A DNA stretch of 51,311 nt from Clostridia bacterium (GCA_017625505.1 JAGAKV010000059.1:1-51311); one strand, 5' to 3'. Counted from the stretch's first letter, positions 14,875-25,709 are shown. Numbers and translations are program-made. Notes: generated by a model not told the origin, from the sequence alone.

Positions 14875-17610
14875 TTAGTTATTGTTATCCTTTGCCCAGC
14901 AGCAATTTTTATATTTTTTCCCGCTTCCGCAGTGGCAAGGATCGTTTCTGCCAAGTTTTGGCCCATCATTTACCACAGTCTTTTGAACTTGAAGCTTGCC
15001 TTTCTTTTCTGCAGCCGCAGCCCTCTCTTCAGGAGTAAGCTGTTTACCTACAAAATTGATGGTAAATGGCTTTGGCGCTGGCTCTGGTTCTTTCTTCTCA
15101 ATCTTTGCATTAAGCAGGATTTTGCATGTATTTTCCCTGATTTTTGCAACCATATTGTCAAACATTTCAAAGCCCTCTTTCTTGTACGCAAGTACAGGAT
15201 CTTGTTGACCAAATTGACGAGAAAGAATTTCATCTTTCATAATCTGCATATCTTCAATTTGACTGATCCAATTGATGTCAACCATACGAAGAAGAACATT
15301 TCTTTCAAGGTCTTCAAAGTTGATGCCAAGTTTCGCCACCTCTTTAACTCTTGCTTCATATCTTGCTGTAACGTTTTCAAGAACTTTATCAATAACTTCT
15401 TGAGTGTCGCAATCCTCAACAAAATCGTCGTTTATAATCTCTTCTTCTTTTGGCAAAATTCCATTTTGAAGTTCTTTGTTAAGCGCCTCTAAATCCCATT
15501 CATAGAAAGGTTTATCGTCGCTGATAACTTTTCTCACTGCAGTTGAAACCACATCTGGATACATATCCATAATACGATCATGCACAGGTTCGCCGTCAAG
15601 CACTCTGTTTCGCTCTGCATAAATGATTTCTCTTTGCTTATTCATAACGTCGTCAAATTGAAGAACGCTCTTTCTTTGACCAAAGTTTTGAATTTCAATC
15701 TTGCGTTGTGATGCTTCAATTTGCTTTGCAATCATCTTGATTTGAAGAGGAGTTGAGTCATCAATTTTAAACATTGCAAACAAACTGCGAAGCCTATCGG
15801 TTGCAAATCTCTTGAAAAGATCGTCATCAAGTGAAAGATAGAACACCGAAGAGCCCGGATCACCTTGACGACCGGCACGACCACGAAGCTGATTGTCAAT
15901 ACGACGAGACTCGTGTCTTTCTGTTCCGATGATGTGAAGTCCGCCAAGAGCCTTTACTTCTTCTTTCTCTGCGTCTGTCACTTCTTTATGTTTTTTATGA
16001 AGCTCTGTATAAACTTCTCTTGCCTTATTAAGCGCCTCATCATCAACATAGTTGAATGCTGTCGCGTAAGAGATTTCTTCTTCGCTGAAGCCTTGATCTC
16101 TCATCTCTTTTGTTGCCATAAATTCAGGGTTTCCGCCAAGCAGAATATCTGTACCACGACCTGCCATATTTGTAGCAATTGTAACTGCACCTTTACGGCC
16201 TCCTTGAGCCACAATTTCACTTTCTTTTTCATTGTTTTTTGCATTTAATACTTGGTGCTTAATGCCTGCATTTTTCAGGTGTTTAGAGATCATTTCACTC
16301 TTGTCAATATTGATTGTACCAACAAGCACTGGCCTTCCCTTTGCTTGACACTCTTTGATGTCCTCAATAATGGCAGGAATCTTGCCGTTTTCAGTCACGT
16401 ACATGATGTCTGCATAGTCAATTCTTTGCTTTGGTCTGTTTGGTGGAATTTCAACTACGTCAAGAGAGTAAATTGATCTAAACTCGCTTTCCTCTGTCTT
16501 CGCTGTTCCTGTCATACCAGAAAGTTTTGAGTACAGGCGGAAGAAGTTTTGGAATGTAATTGTTGCAAGTGTTTGGTTTTCGTCCTTAATGTCTACCCCT
16601 TCTTTCGCTTCAATTGCTTGGTGAAGGCCCGAAGAGAATCTTCTTCCCTTAGAAAGACGTCCTGTAAACTCATCAACGATGATAACTTCGCCGTCTTTAA
16701 CAATATAGTTTTCATCTCTTTTCATGATGAAGTTTGCGCGAAGAGCATTGTTGATGTTGTGGTTAAGCTCGAGATACTTGATGTCAGAAAGATTTTCAAT
16801 GTTGTAAAAAGCCTCTGCCTTGGCAATTCCCGAATCTTTAAGAATAATTTGTTTTGTTTTGATATCAATGTCAACATCTTTCTCTTTATTGAGTGTTTTT
16901 ACAAATTGTTGAGCAATGACGTATCCCTCAGATGATTTGTTGCCTTTTCCACTGATGATAAGTGGAGTTCTTGCTTCGTCGATGAGAATTGAGTCAACCT
17001 CATCCACGATTGCAAAGTTGAGTCCTCTTTGAACTCTTGCATTTTTGTGTCTTGCCATATTGTCGCGAAGGTAGTCAAACCCAAGCTCGTTGTTTGTTGA
17101 GTATGTGATATCCGCAAGATATGCTTTTTTCTTATCTTCATCCTTTTGCTCGTTTAAGATTACGCCAACGCTAAGTCCCAAAAATTTGTATACCTTACCC
17201 ATCCATTCAGCGTCACGCTTTGCAAGATATTCGTTGACTGTAACAATATGAACGCCCTTTCCTGTAAGAGCATTAAGATATGCTGGAAGCGTTTCAACAA
17301 GTGTTTTACCTTCACCAGTTGCCATTTCTGCGATACGGCCTTGATGAAGCGCAATTCCGCCAAGAATTTGAACATAGTAGTGACGCATGTTGAGCACTCT
17401 TGTTGAGGCTTCTCTTACAACCGCAAACGCCTCTGGCAAAATATCGTTCAGCGTTGCCCCTGCTTTTAGCCTGTCTTTAAATTCATCGGTGCAGGCGCGA
17501 AGCTGCTCATTTGAAAGACTCTTATACTTTTCCTCTAATGCAATAACTTGATCTGCAATCTTTTTTAATTTTTTAACCTGTGCTTTGTTTTGATTTCCAA
17601 ATAGTCCCAT
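14875..17610 (-). CDS. secA: Preprotein translocase ATPase SecA
   Basis: A 911-residue motor protein that drives unfolded preproteins through SecYEG. Visible parts in order: Walker A region MATGEGKTLVETLPAYL (about residue 100), DEAD-like VDEVDSILIDEARTPLIISG (about 208-227), preprotein cross-linking domain, the second helicase domain with ATNMAGRGTDILLGGNPEF, the Q/R-rich GTERHESRRIDNQLRGRAGRQGDPGS motif, the scaffold helix, and the C-terminal zinc finger NDPCHCGSGKKYKNCC (SEC-C), which binds SecB or ribosomes in other species. Length is slightly above Bacillus SecA (841), mainly through the linker before the zinc finger. RBS AAAGGAGAAAG. It stands in its own transcription unit. Confidence 0.98.
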   Translation of the reverse strand: MGLFGNQNKAQVKKLKKIADQVIALEEKYKSLSNEQLRACTDEFKDRLKAGATLNDILPEAFAVVREASTRVLNMRHYYVQILGGIALHQGRIAEMATGEGKTLVETLPAYLNALTGKGVHIVTVNEYLAKRDAEWMGKVYKFLGLSVGVILNEQKDEDKKKAYLADITYSTNNELGFDYLRDNMARHKNARVQRGLNFAIVDEVDSILIDEARTPLIISGKGNKSSEGYVIAQQFVKTLNKEKDVDIDIKTKQIILKDSGIAKAEAFYNIENLSDIKYLELNHNINNALRANFIMKRDENYIVKDGEVIIVDEFTGRLSKGRRFSSGLHQAIEAKEGVDIKDENQTLATITFQNFFRLYSKLSGMTGTAKTEESEFRSIYSLDVVEIPPNRPKQRIDYADIMYVTENGKIPAIIEDIKECQAKGRPVLVGTINIDKSEMISKHLKNAGIKHQVLNAKNNEKESEIVAQGGRKGAVTIATNMAGRGTDILLGGNPEFMATKEMRDQGFSEEEISYATAFNYVDDEALNKAREVYTELHKKHKEVTDAEKEEVKALGGLHIIGTERHESRRIDNQLRGRAGRQGDPGSSVFYLSLDDDLFKRFATDRLRSLFAMFKIDDSTPLQIKMIAKQIEASQRKIEIQNFGQRKSVLQFDDVMNKQREIIYAERNRVLDGEPVHDRIMDMYPDVVSTAVRKVISDDKPFYEWDLEALNKELQNGILPKEEEIINDDFVEDCDTQEVIDKVLENVTARYEARVKEVAKLGINFEDLERNVLLRMVDINWISQIEDMQIMKDEILSRQFGQQDPVLAYKKEGFEMFDNMVAKIRENTCKILLNAKIEKKEPEPAPKPFTINFVGKQLTPEERAAAAEKKGKLQVQKTVVNDGPKLGRNDPCHCGSGKKYKNCCWAKDNNN

Positions 17611-17638
17611 TTCTTTCTCCTTTAGGTTTTTCCTTCTT

Positions 17639-17666
17639 ATTTTAGCAGATTTTTAGAAAATGTCAA
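17639..17666 (-). promoter_or_regulatory. Promoter of secA
   Basis: On the minus strand TTGACA (17661-17666), 16 bases, TAAAAT (17639-17644), about 30 bases before the ribosome binding site. Confidence 0.65.
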
Positions 17667-17788
17667 ATAAAATTATGTTTTCATAAGCGTTTATATAAAA
17701 AATATTTTTTCGTGCTGTCAAAAAAAGCAAAGTTTTGAGATTAAATTGCAAAATTTATCAATAATCTGTTTTTTTGTTGGTCCTTGGC

Positions 17789-17817
17789 TTGACAAATATG
17801 GTTAATAATGCTATTAT
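17789..17817 (+). promoter_or_regulatory. Strong promoter of the 2222-residue protein gene
   Basis: Perfect TTGACA (17789-17794), 17 bases, TATTAT (17812-17817), then a short leader and the ribosome binding site AAAGGAGATG. The gene is therefore likely well expressed. Confidence 0.85.
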
Positions 17818-17850
17818 ATATTTGATTTATAATAATATAAAGGAGATGTT

Positions 17851-20800
17851 ATGGCAAACACAACCATCAACAACAAAATTATTAAAAACGGTCAAACAAT
17901 CAATCAACCAGTCACACTTATCGAAAACGGAGACAAACTTTTAAGTTATGCTCTTGGAGCAGATGAGTTTTTCGCAATCGAAAAAAGTGGTTCAAAATAT
18001 AAATTGACTTTCACCCCATTTGGCAAAAGCCAACTTAAACTTCCAGCAGACATTGGAGAGATCACCCTTGACGACAGGGCTGTTTCTCTTTTGCCTAAAA
18101 AGGTGGACAAAAAGACAACAATCGGACAGGAAATTGAGCTTAGCGTGTCAATCAATGGCAACCAAAGCACACTGAAAGCCAACGCTGAATCAGTTTCGCT
18201 TGTTGGAAGCCAGTCAACATATATTTATCAGGCACAAGCAGGACAAGGCCTTGGCATCAATATTTCACAACAGGCAATTGCAATGGCCTTTGGACAAGGC
18301 AAACTTTTTGCCAATGCCCCAACTGCATACAACGCGGATTTTCTCCTTCCTCTTCTTAGGGTTGTTATGCCATCACTGCCAAACAAAAGTGGAAGCATAA
18401 AAATAGGAAATTTCACCCTTCATACAATTAAGTCTTCTCAAGATACCCCTAATTTACTCATTCAACCAAACGGAGGAACCCCTTACCTATTCTCTGGCTC
18501 AGTTTTCCACGCCATTTCTACCTTTATTCCCCTTCACGATAATGGCAAACCATATTTATGCATTGACGGCGCTGGTTTGAAACAACGCGGGCTTGAACTT
18601 CCTACACAAGGCAACAACCTTACAGCAAAAGCGAAGGAGATTATTGATATCATCAGTAATCATGCCACCCTTCAATATGATACAAAGACAAGCGAGACAG
18701 AGGAACAGGCAAGAAAAGCAGCAGGGAAAACTTTCCAAACAAATAAGGGAGATCTTTTCTTTGAGTCGAAAGATACAAGAATTCTTTACGAAATTACAAG
18801 AGATTTTACAGGCAGTAAATATGCGCTTGACAGGGAAAAAACCGCTCAACCAGTAAACGCAAACCCTGAAATTATACAGCAACTTCAAGATGTCGGAATT
18901 GCCCTCAATAATATTCGTACAGAACAAGAAAAGATTGTGATTGCAATTGATAAAAACACACAACTTACTGAGCAACAAATTAATAGAATTATTCAAACAA
19001 TCAACACCTCAAACGCAAACATTCAGGTGACTGGCAATGACGAAAGCATGCAAAGGCTTCGCTTAAATACAGCAAGCCTTTCAAGTCAGCTAAAAGATTT
19101 TTCTGTTCAAGAGGCAAACAATCGTACAATTTTCCAAATCAGCGAGTGGAGTAAAAACATTTCAGACAACAACATAATAAGGTTGCTTCGTTCTTTTGTT
19201 GCAAACATGCAAGCACAGCAAAAAAAGCTTGAAGCGTTTGCCGCTAAAGATCCTAAACGGGATGCCGACTATAATGCACATAACGCATACATGATTAACG
19301 CATTTAAGGACATAGAAAAAACATATGCCGAACTTACGGCATTAAACATTCGTGATGGGGAAACACTTGCGCTTGATATGCTGCTTAAAAACTATAAAGA
19401 AAGGTTAAACACATACAATAAAAACTTCGCCGCAAGCAAGCCTGCCCCTACCCCAGAAAGAGACTTCTCCACCTTCAATTTAGTTGAAATCATTCAAGAA
19501 GGAGATGTCTACATCGCCGAGCTAAACAACCGATATGCAAGTGACGCTGCAATCACAGCAAGCCTTGACAACATTTCAAACGCTCTGAGCGGAATACAAA
19601 ACATCTTGACCGAACTTGACAGAAATCCTGCAAACACAACAGAACTTCTTGCGACGTTTAATCAACACATTACAAACCTTAACACTTCAATCACGCAGAT
19701 AAACTCACTCAATATCTCCGCAGAAGAGAAAGAGGCTCTTAAATCTCTTGGCGAATCTGCTCGCGAAAAAGGTAAAGAAAAAGAGCAAGAAGCGAAGGGA
19801 AAATACGAAGAGCACGTTGAAAAAGAAAAAAAGGCTGAAGAAGAGCGCAAAGAAAAAGAAAAGAAAGAACAAGAAGAAAAAGAGAAAAAAGAAAAAGCTG
19901 CAAAGAAAGCACCTAAAGCAAAGGAATACGACTGGAAAAAACAAGTCGAGACAGCAAGCACTTCTCTTATGGCGCTCGCAGGCATTCTTGCAGTAGGAAT
20001 TCTCATCCCTGGACTTGGCGGACTGTTTGTTGCTCTCTCTATTGCCACCATGGCTACAGCTGTCGTTACAAAAGTTTATTCTGATAAATTTAAATTTAAA
20101 ATCTATGAAGATGCCAACCGAGAGCTTACCGCAGCTGAAAAAGAAGAAGCTGAAGACGCTGAAGCAATCGAAAAATTCCTAGAAAATGAAAAAACGCTTG
20201 ACCAAAATCAAGAAAAAGTAAGCGAACTTGCCGCAAAAGTTCGTAAAGAAATGGAGAACGAATCTTCTCCTATCCATGAGATTTCAAACGTATATGAACA
20301 ACATGGCATTGGTTTCAATATAACATCAAACGACTCTCAAACAAGGGTAGACCAACTTCTTGGTCTTGATGGACACAACATTAGAGAATCTATGGCAGAT
20401 GGGCTTGAGCTTATTGCCTCATCACCAGATGCAACTAGAAACACTGCTGTAAGAACCTTTATAAGACAACATTTTTCTCAAGATATGCCAGAGGAAGATC
20501 GCAAGAAACTTGAGATGGCTTTGACAAATAGAAATAATTTTGATACATTTAGGACTTTTGCTGCTTCAATTTCTGCATTAAATGAAGAAGAAAAGAACTT
20601 GCTTGACACTATGACTAAAGGTCAAAAAGTTGATGTCGGAACAATGCCTGAACGTAGACTGGGAAAACTTCTTTCAAGCCCTATGAGTTGGCAAGAACGC
20701 GAAAAGATTCTTGAAAGATATGGTTCTACTATTTTAAAACGCTTTGCACTTCAAAACACAATCAGTCAAGAAAAAATTGAAAATTTATTCAAAGGACTTA

Positions 20801-23800
20801 CTGAAGAAGAAAAAACTCTCGCAACTCGCAAAATGCAAGAAATTGGCGGTCATATGCAAGATCAAATGGACGCAATCAAAAGCCTTGCAGATGAAATTGG
20901 TGTTAAAAATGAACAACTCAACAATATTTCTGCATACGCAACAGTTTTAGACACATTACAACCAGATTTCAATATTTCTTCACTAAGCGAACTTGAAGCA
21001 AGTTCTACAGAATATCTTCAACTGCAGTCTTTTAAAACAAATCAAATGCTAGCTGAGAAAACAATGCAACAAATTGGTACTCCTGTCAGACCAAAAGATC
21101 GGATTGTTTTAAATGCCGCCACTTCTGCAACAGGCGCAGAAGTGTTGCAAAGCAGTATTAGACAAACCTACATTGATATAATTAATATGGCAAAAGAGCA
21201 AGGAATTCTTGATGATCTTGCAAAACAATTTGCCCTTACACCAGAGCTTACTGCAAAGATTACCACTAATCCACTTTCTGCGGACAGCAAAACTATCGAA
21301 AAGATTGCGGCAATTGCAACATCAAAACCAGAAAAACCAGAATATAGCACGCTTGCTGCAAATATCCAGACACTCGCAAATCAACGTAAAGAACTTTCGG
21401 TAGTAGACATTAAAAACTTCTGCCAAGCAATTGAAGCTTCCATCACGCCGAGCTTTTTGAATACATTCAACAATTCAGCAGAGCGACAATATAACAAGGC
21501 CATGACAGAAAACTCTCAAGACACAAGCCCTTACGCCCAAGAGTTTAAGGCTTTCGCTGGAAGAAAAGAGGCAATAGTCACCGCCATAAAATGTAAAATG
21601 ATCCTTGCACATAATCTCAGCTGTGCAACAAACAAGAACATTAAAGAACACTATCAATACTGTCAAAAAATCTACGCTAACATTTTAGACGGTTCAATTG
21701 CAGAAATGCAAATGGCAAATCTTGAAAATGAATCTATGGGATTAAGCGATGACGCAGTTGCTGTTATTGATGGAGAAATTGCAAACGCCGCTACAGGCCT
21801 TGAAAGTAACGTTGATGGTTACCGCAACATGGAAAACTCAATCTATGGTCTATTTACGCCAAAAACACGTCAACTGCTTAAAGAGAACATCAACGTAAGG
21901 TTAAATATTGGAGAAGCAAACATCGATTCTCTTCAACAATCTTATGGTGCATTCGTAACAGCTTGGGGACAGGCATTAAACGGCAACCTCACAGAACTTG
22001 AGCGTTTTCTTCAAGAACCTGCAACCGAAGAGGCTAAGGCCGCATATGCGGAAAAAATATCCGATCTTGAAAAGATGGGAATCAATGTAAAAGAACTTAA
22101 GAAAAAATTTGTTGATCTTGACATTGACAGAACAAAACAAGATTTGGCAAAACTCGTCACTCATGACAATTTCAAGTTTGCTGCCGATCATGAATCTGTT
22201 GATACAATCATCTCGCTTCTTACAAATGTAAATCCAGTTACCGGGAAAACAAACAAAACAAAAACTTCTTACAATTCTCTCATGACAGAATTACAAGGAC
22301 TTGGGATTGATGTTCCTCTGATTATTAGAAACTCTGCACAGATTGCTCCACTGCTCAAAGAAATCAATCAAGAGAGATCAAAAGAAAGCGTCGAGAAACT
22401 TAAAGACATCGCAGAATTCAAACATCTTGTTGAAAGAAATAACACAGAAGACAAAATAACAACAAATACAGCTGAAGTCATTGCTCTTATGACGCCTCCT
22501 TCGTCTAGTGCCCCAGAAAACGCAGACACAATCGCTTACAATAAACGCATGGAGGCACTTACACTTGCTGGTGTTAATCCTGAAGAAATAAAAAATGAAA
22601 TCAAGAAACTTAAAACTAAGACAAACTTTAAAAAGTTGTCCTCAGTACATGGCTTCAAAAAGCACGTTGACGACGTGAACATAGAAGCAATATTAAGATT
22701 ACTGACGATTCCAGACGAGTCCGCGCCAGCGTCTCAAAAGGAAAAATATAGAAAACTGGAACAAACTTTGAAGAACAATGGCATAAATCTCAACGCATTA
22801 AGAAAAGAACTTCAAGAGTTTAATAAGAGATATGCAATCCATCAACTTGAAGAGTCTCTCTTGAATCCACAACACTCTTCAACATTCAGCGAGTATGACG
22901 ATGTTGCCCGCGAAGTTCAATCTACGATTGGACAAAAAGGTTACGCTGCACTTGCAAATTTACTTACTCCTCCTACGGGCAAAAAAGTAAGTCCTGCAGA
23001 AACAGCAGAATACAACAGACGATCACGCGCTCTCAGCACAGCAGGCGTTGACGTAGAACTACTTCGTTTACATCCTGAACTTATCAAACCAGTGCTTGAA
23101 AGCATTGAAAAAGATAGACAAGATAAAGCAAATGGCATTACACCTGCGACGCCTATAACTGTTGATCAAAAACAATGGGAAATTGTTGCTAATTTGAATA
23201 CAACTGAAGCTGCCATGCACTACACTACTCTCGGAAATCAATTAATTAGCGACGAGTCTCAACGCACTGAATTCTACACAATTGTCAAAGAAGAACTTAA
23301 GAAGCTGTTTGGAACAATGAAGATTGACCAGGTTGATAGAACAGCGGACGTGGTAATTAAAAATTGCACTGAAAATGGCGTTTTTGATATAAAGAAATTC
23401 TTTGCTTATCTCGAGAATCATCATGCAGACTTCAACACTCGAAACGACCTTGAACTTTCATGTATAACTAGAGATTTAGGTACCAACTATACAGAAGAAT
23501 TACTTTCAACTTTTCTTGGAAACGAAGACCAACGAAAAGAAATCTCATTTATGCAATCCACAAATGATCAATTTGTACAAGCTTGGGAAAAAGCATCAAA
23601 AAATGGTGATTTCGACGAATTGAGAAAACTTCTTGCACAACCTGATTCCAATGCAAGCAACAAAGAAAAGATTGCTTACCAAGACAAAATTAAAATGCTG
23701 GAAAGTTTTGGAATTGATGTAAAAGAAATCCAAGATAATTTAACACAATTAGATACCAAATCTGCTGCAGAACCTACAAAAGCTGATGCTGCTGTTGAAG

Positions 23801-24519
23801 CAACAAAACAAGCCTTTTCAAAGATTGAAAAAGTCTCAGGATATTCACAGCTTGGCAAAGAGGCAATTGGTGCAAAGTTTGTTGAGCTTGAAGAAGCAAT
23901 CAATATGTCAAAAGCAGAAAGCAACGCTGATCGCCAGTATATTGAAGCTCTTTCAAGAGCGGATCGTGCAGCAAGCGATGCAACAACATTTATGGAAAAA
24001 TACAAAGCGATTGCTTCGCTTCAAGGCAAAAAAATAGGTCATAAAGCTTTAACTGAAAAAGATGTTAAAAACATTCTAAGAAACTTTGCAAGTGGAGAAA
24101 GAAACAAAATTGTCGACATACCTGCACTTCAAGGACTTATGTTCTCTAGAAAAGATGTTGAACTGATTCAAAGAATTGGATTATCGGAAAAATCATTAAC
24201 AACTTTATCAACACAAGAAGTCACAAAACATGTACGAAACTTTGTTACTAAAGAAACCGAACAGCTGCGCAAACTAGAAAGAAAAGAAGACAAGAAGAGC
24301 GCTGGCAAAACATCGGCAAATCTTGAAGAATCAAGAAAACCTAGTCAAGTTAAAAATAAAATCTCCATTCTCTGTCAAATCTTTGCAAATATGGAAGTGA
24401 AAAATGAAATTGAAAAAGAGCAAAAGAGAAAAGAACTTGAAGCAGAGTTTGGGAGAGAATATGTAGAAAACGCAGAAAATATCGTAGAAAATAGTCACGA
24501 ACATGAAAATGAAGCGTAA
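17851..24519 (+). CDS. 2222-residue protein of unknown function with membrane segment and repeats
   Basis: I do not recognise this family. There is no signal peptide. Residues 1-240 look beta-rich and globular (GADEFFAIEKSGSKYKLTF). Residues 330-600 are helical. Residues about 631-697 are a highly charged Lys/Glu stretch, likely a long single helix or coiled coil. Residues about 705-740 are hydrophobic (MALAGILAVGILIPGLGGLF) and could be one hairpin or two membrane helices. The remaining 1450 residues are helical and contain at least six copies of a module of the form LxxLLxxPxxxxxxxxxY, a linker, then LxxxGIdvkeL, near residues 1381, 1450, 1540, 1611, 1698 and 1921. The gene has a consensus promoter and an excellent RBS and is followed by a hairpin. 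Its size and layout suggest a scaffold or membrane-linked structural protein; that is inference only. Confidence 0.85.
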   Translation: MANTTINNKIIKNGQTINQPVTLIENGDKLLSYALGADEFFAIEKSGSKYKLTFTPFGKSQLKLPADIGEITLDDRAVSLLPKKVDKKTTIGQEIELSVSINGNQSTLKANAESVSLVGSQSTYIYQAQAGQGLGINISQQAIAMAFGQGKLFANAPTAYNADFLLPLLRVVMPSLPNKSGSIKIGNFTLHTIKSSQDTPNLLIQPNGGTPYLFSGSVFHAISTFIPLHDNGKPYLCIDGAGLKQRGLELPTQGNNLTAKAKEIIDIISNHATLQYDTKTSETEEQARKAAGKTFQTNKGDLFFESKDTRILYEITRDFTGSKYALDREKTAQPVNANPEIIQQLQDVGIALNNIRTEQEKIVIAIDKNTQLTEQQINRIIQTINTSNANIQVTGNDESMQRLRLNTASLSSQLKDFSVQEANNRTIFQISEWSKNISDNNIIRLLRSFVANMQAQQKKLEAFAAKDPKRDADYNAHNAYMINAFKDIEKTYAELTALNIRDGETLALDMLLKNYKERLNTYNKNFAASKPAPTPERDFSTFNLVEIIQEGDVYIAELNNRYASDAAITASLDNISNALSGIQNILTELDRNPANTTELLATFNQHITNLNTSITQINSLNISAEEKEALKSLGESAREKGKEKEQEAKGKYEEHVEKEKKAEEERKEKEKKEQEEKEKKEKAAKKAPKAKEYDWKKQVETASTSLMALAGILAVGILIPGLGGLFVALSIATMATAVVTKVYSDKFKFKIYEDANRELTAAEKEEAEDAEAIEKFLENEKTLDQNQEKVSELAAKVRKEMENESSPIHEISNVYEQHGIGFNITSNDSQTRVDQLLGLDGHNIRESMADGLELIASSPDATRNTAVRTFIRQHFSQDMPEEDRKKLEMALTNRNNFDTFRTFAASISALNEEEKNLLDTMTKGQKVDVGTMPERRLGKLLSSPMSWQEREKILERYGSTILKRFALQNTISQEKIENLFKGLTEEEKTLATRKMQEIGGHMQDQMDAIKSLADEIGVKNEQLNNISAYATVLDTLQPDFNISSLSELEASSTEYLQLQSFKTNQMLAEKTMQQIGTPVRPKDRIVLNAATSATGAEVLQSSIRQTYIDIINMAKEQGILDDLAKQFALTPELTAKITTNPLSADSKTIEKIAAIATSKPEKPEYSTLAANIQTLANQRKELSVVDIKNFCQAIEASITPSFLNTFNNSAERQYNKAMTENSQDTSPYAQEFKAFAGRKEAIVTAIKCKMILAHNLSCATNKNIKEHYQYCQKIYANILDGSIAEMQMANLENESMGLSDDAVAVIDGEIANAATGLESNVDGYRNMENSIYGLFTPKTRQLLKENINVRLNIGEANIDSLQQSYGAFVTAWGQALNGNLTELERFLQEPATEEAKAAYAEKISDLEKMGINVKELKKKFVDLDIDRTKQDLAKLVTHDNFKFAADHESVDTIISLLTNVNPVTGKTNKTKTSYNSLMTELQGLGIDVPLIIRNSAQIAPLLKEINQERSKESVEKLKDIAEFKHLVERNNTEDKITTNTAEVIALMTPPSSSAPENADTIAYNKRMEALTLAGVNPEEIKNEIKKLKTKTNFKKLSSVHGFKKHVDDVNIEAILRLLTIPDESAPASQKEKYRKLEQTLKNNGINLNALRKELQEFNKRYAIHQLEESLLNPQHSSTFSEYDDVAREVQSTIGQKGYAALANLLTPPTGKKVSPAETAEYNRRSRALSTAGVDVELLRLHPELIKPVLESIEKDRQDKANGITPATPITVDQKQWEIVANLNTTEAAMHYTTLGNQLISDESQRTEFYTIVKEELKKLFGTMKIDQVDRTADVVIKNCTENGVFDIKKFFAYLENHHADFNTRNDLELSCITRDLGTNYTEELLSTFLGNEDQRKEISFMQSTNDQFVQAWEKASKNGDFDELRKLLAQPDSNASNKEKIAYQDKIKMLESFGIDVKEIQDNLTQLDTKSAAEPTKADAAVEATKQAFSKIEKVSGYSQLGKEAIGAKFVELEEAINMSKAESNADRQYIEALSRADRAASDATTFMEKYKAIASLQGKKIGHKALTEKDVKNILRNFASGERNKIVDIPALQGLMFSRKDVELIQRIGLSEKSLTTLSTQEVTKHVRNFVTKETEQLRKLERKEDKKSAGKTSANLEESRKPSQVKNKISILCQIFANMEVKNEIEKEQKRKELEAEFGREYVENAENIVENSHEHENEA

Positions 24520-24552
24520 AAACATTTTCTCTAAAACTTAATAACATTGTTT

Positions 24553-24580
24553 AAGCAGTTTGATTTTTCTCAAACTGCTT
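24553..24580 (+). promoter_or_regulatory. Perfect 11-bp hairpin between the 2222-residue gene and ychF
   Basis: AAGCAGTTTGA (24553-24563) pairs perfectly with TCAAACTGCTT (24570-24580) over a six-base loop. It is not followed by a T-run (CAACTTTAAAA), so it may be a weak terminator, an mRNA processing or stabilising stem, or an operator. It lies 26 bases before the ychF start. Confidence 0.55.
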
Positions 24581-24606
24581 CAACTTTAAAAGGATACAAA
24601 CTAAAA

Positions 24607-25701
24607 ATGAAAATAGGAGTTGTTGGTTTGCCAAACGTTGGCAAAAGTACACTATTTAACGCTATAACAAACGCAGGCGCAGAAAGCGCAAACTACCCTT
24701 TCTGCACAATCGAACCAAACATTGGAATTGTTGACGTGCCAGACGAAAGACTTAATGTTCTTGGCAAGATGTACAACACACAAAAAATCACTCCAGCAGC
24801 AATTGAATTTGTTGACATTGCTGGACTTGTTGCAGGCGCAAGCAAGGGCGAGGGACTTGGAAACAAGTTCCTCAGTCACATTCGTGAAGTTGATGCAATC
24901 GTACACGTGGTAAGATGTTTCGAAAATGACAAAATTATTCACGTAAGCGGAAGCATCGATCCTCTTCGCGACATTGAAGTGATCAATTTAGAGCTTGCCC
25001 TTGCCGACCTTGAACAAGTGACTAAAAAGCTTGAAAAGGATGAAAAACTAGTTAAAACAGGCGACAAGTCACTTATCGCTGGCGTAAATCTTATGAGAAG
25101 AATCAAGGAAGCACTTGAAAACAATCTTCCAGCTCGCTCTGTTGAAGTTGAAAATGAGGATGAAGAAAAACTTCTTAAAAATCTTCAGCTTCTCTCTGCA
25201 AAACCTGTCATCTATGTAGCCAATATTGGCGAAGATGAAGTGGGCAAGCAAGAAAATGACCTTGTTTCAAAAGTGCGAGGCTTCGCAGAAAAAGAAAACG
25301 CCAAAGTAATCTCTCTTTCCGCAAAAATTGAGGAAGAGCTTGTCTCTCTTGATCCTGAAGAACGCGACATGTTTAAGGAAGAGCTTGGCATCAAAGAAAG
25401 CGGGCTTGAAAAGCTTGTCTCTGCAGGATATGATTTACTGGGACTTATGAGTTATCTTACCGCTGGCGAAAAGGAAGTACGTGCATGGACAATTACCAAA
25501 GGCACAAAAGCTCCTCAAGCAGCTGGAAAAATTCACACTGACTTTGAAAAGGGCTTTATTAAAGCAGAAATTGTTTCGTATAACGACCTCATTGAAGCCG
25601 GTTCATTTCTCAAAGCAAAAGAGAAAGGCAAAGTGCGCATGGAAGGCAAAGAGTATGTTGTTCAAGACGGCGATATTATTCTATTTAGATTTAACGTGTA
25701 G
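24607..25701 (+). CDS. ychF: Redox-regulated ATPase/GTPase YchF (Obg family)
   Basis: A 364-residue P-loop protein when begun at the ATG at 24607, where the sequence opens as [20 protein letters not shown]; the longer frame adds 20 residues from a TTG across the hairpin and is unlikely. G1 is GLPNVGKST (residues 7-15), followed by [10 protein letters not shown], the G3 region [18 protein letters not shown], and a coiled hairpin; the C-terminal TGS domain includes [13 protein letters not shown] and ends in [10 protein letters not shown]. YchF prefers ATP in studied bacteria and binds ribosomes. Length equals the family norm. It starts a likely operon with mrnC, rlmB, sigH and the MetRS-like gene, spacing nine bases to mrnC. 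Confidence 0.96.
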   Translation: MKIGVVGLPNVGKSTLFNAITNAGAESANYPFCTIEPNIGIVDVPDERLNVLGKMYNTQKITPAAIEFVDIAGLVAGASKGEGLGNKFLSHIREVDAIVHVVRCFENDKIIHVSGSIDPLRDIEVINLELALADLEQVTKKLEKDEKLVKTGDKSLIAGVNLMRRIKEALENNLPARSVEVENEDEEKLLKNLQLLSAKPVIYVANIGEDEVGKQENDLVSKVRGFAEKENAKVISLSAKIEEELVSLDPEERDMFKEELGIKESGLEKLVSAGYDLLGLMSYLTAGEKEVRAWTITKGTKAPQAAGKIHTDFEKGFIKAEIVSYNDLIEAGSFLKAKEKGKVRMEGKEYVVQDGDIILFRFNV

Positions 25702-25709
25702 GAACAGCT

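Noticed and set aside
19662-20051. Minus-strand ORF of 129 residues, Ser/Phe-rich
   Set aside because: It is the shadow of the Lys/Glu-rich part of the 2222-residue protein, with low-complexity composition.
24547-24606. Twenty extra N-terminal residues for YchF
   Set aside because: They start from a TTG inside the hairpin; the family N-terminus is MKIGVVG at 24607.
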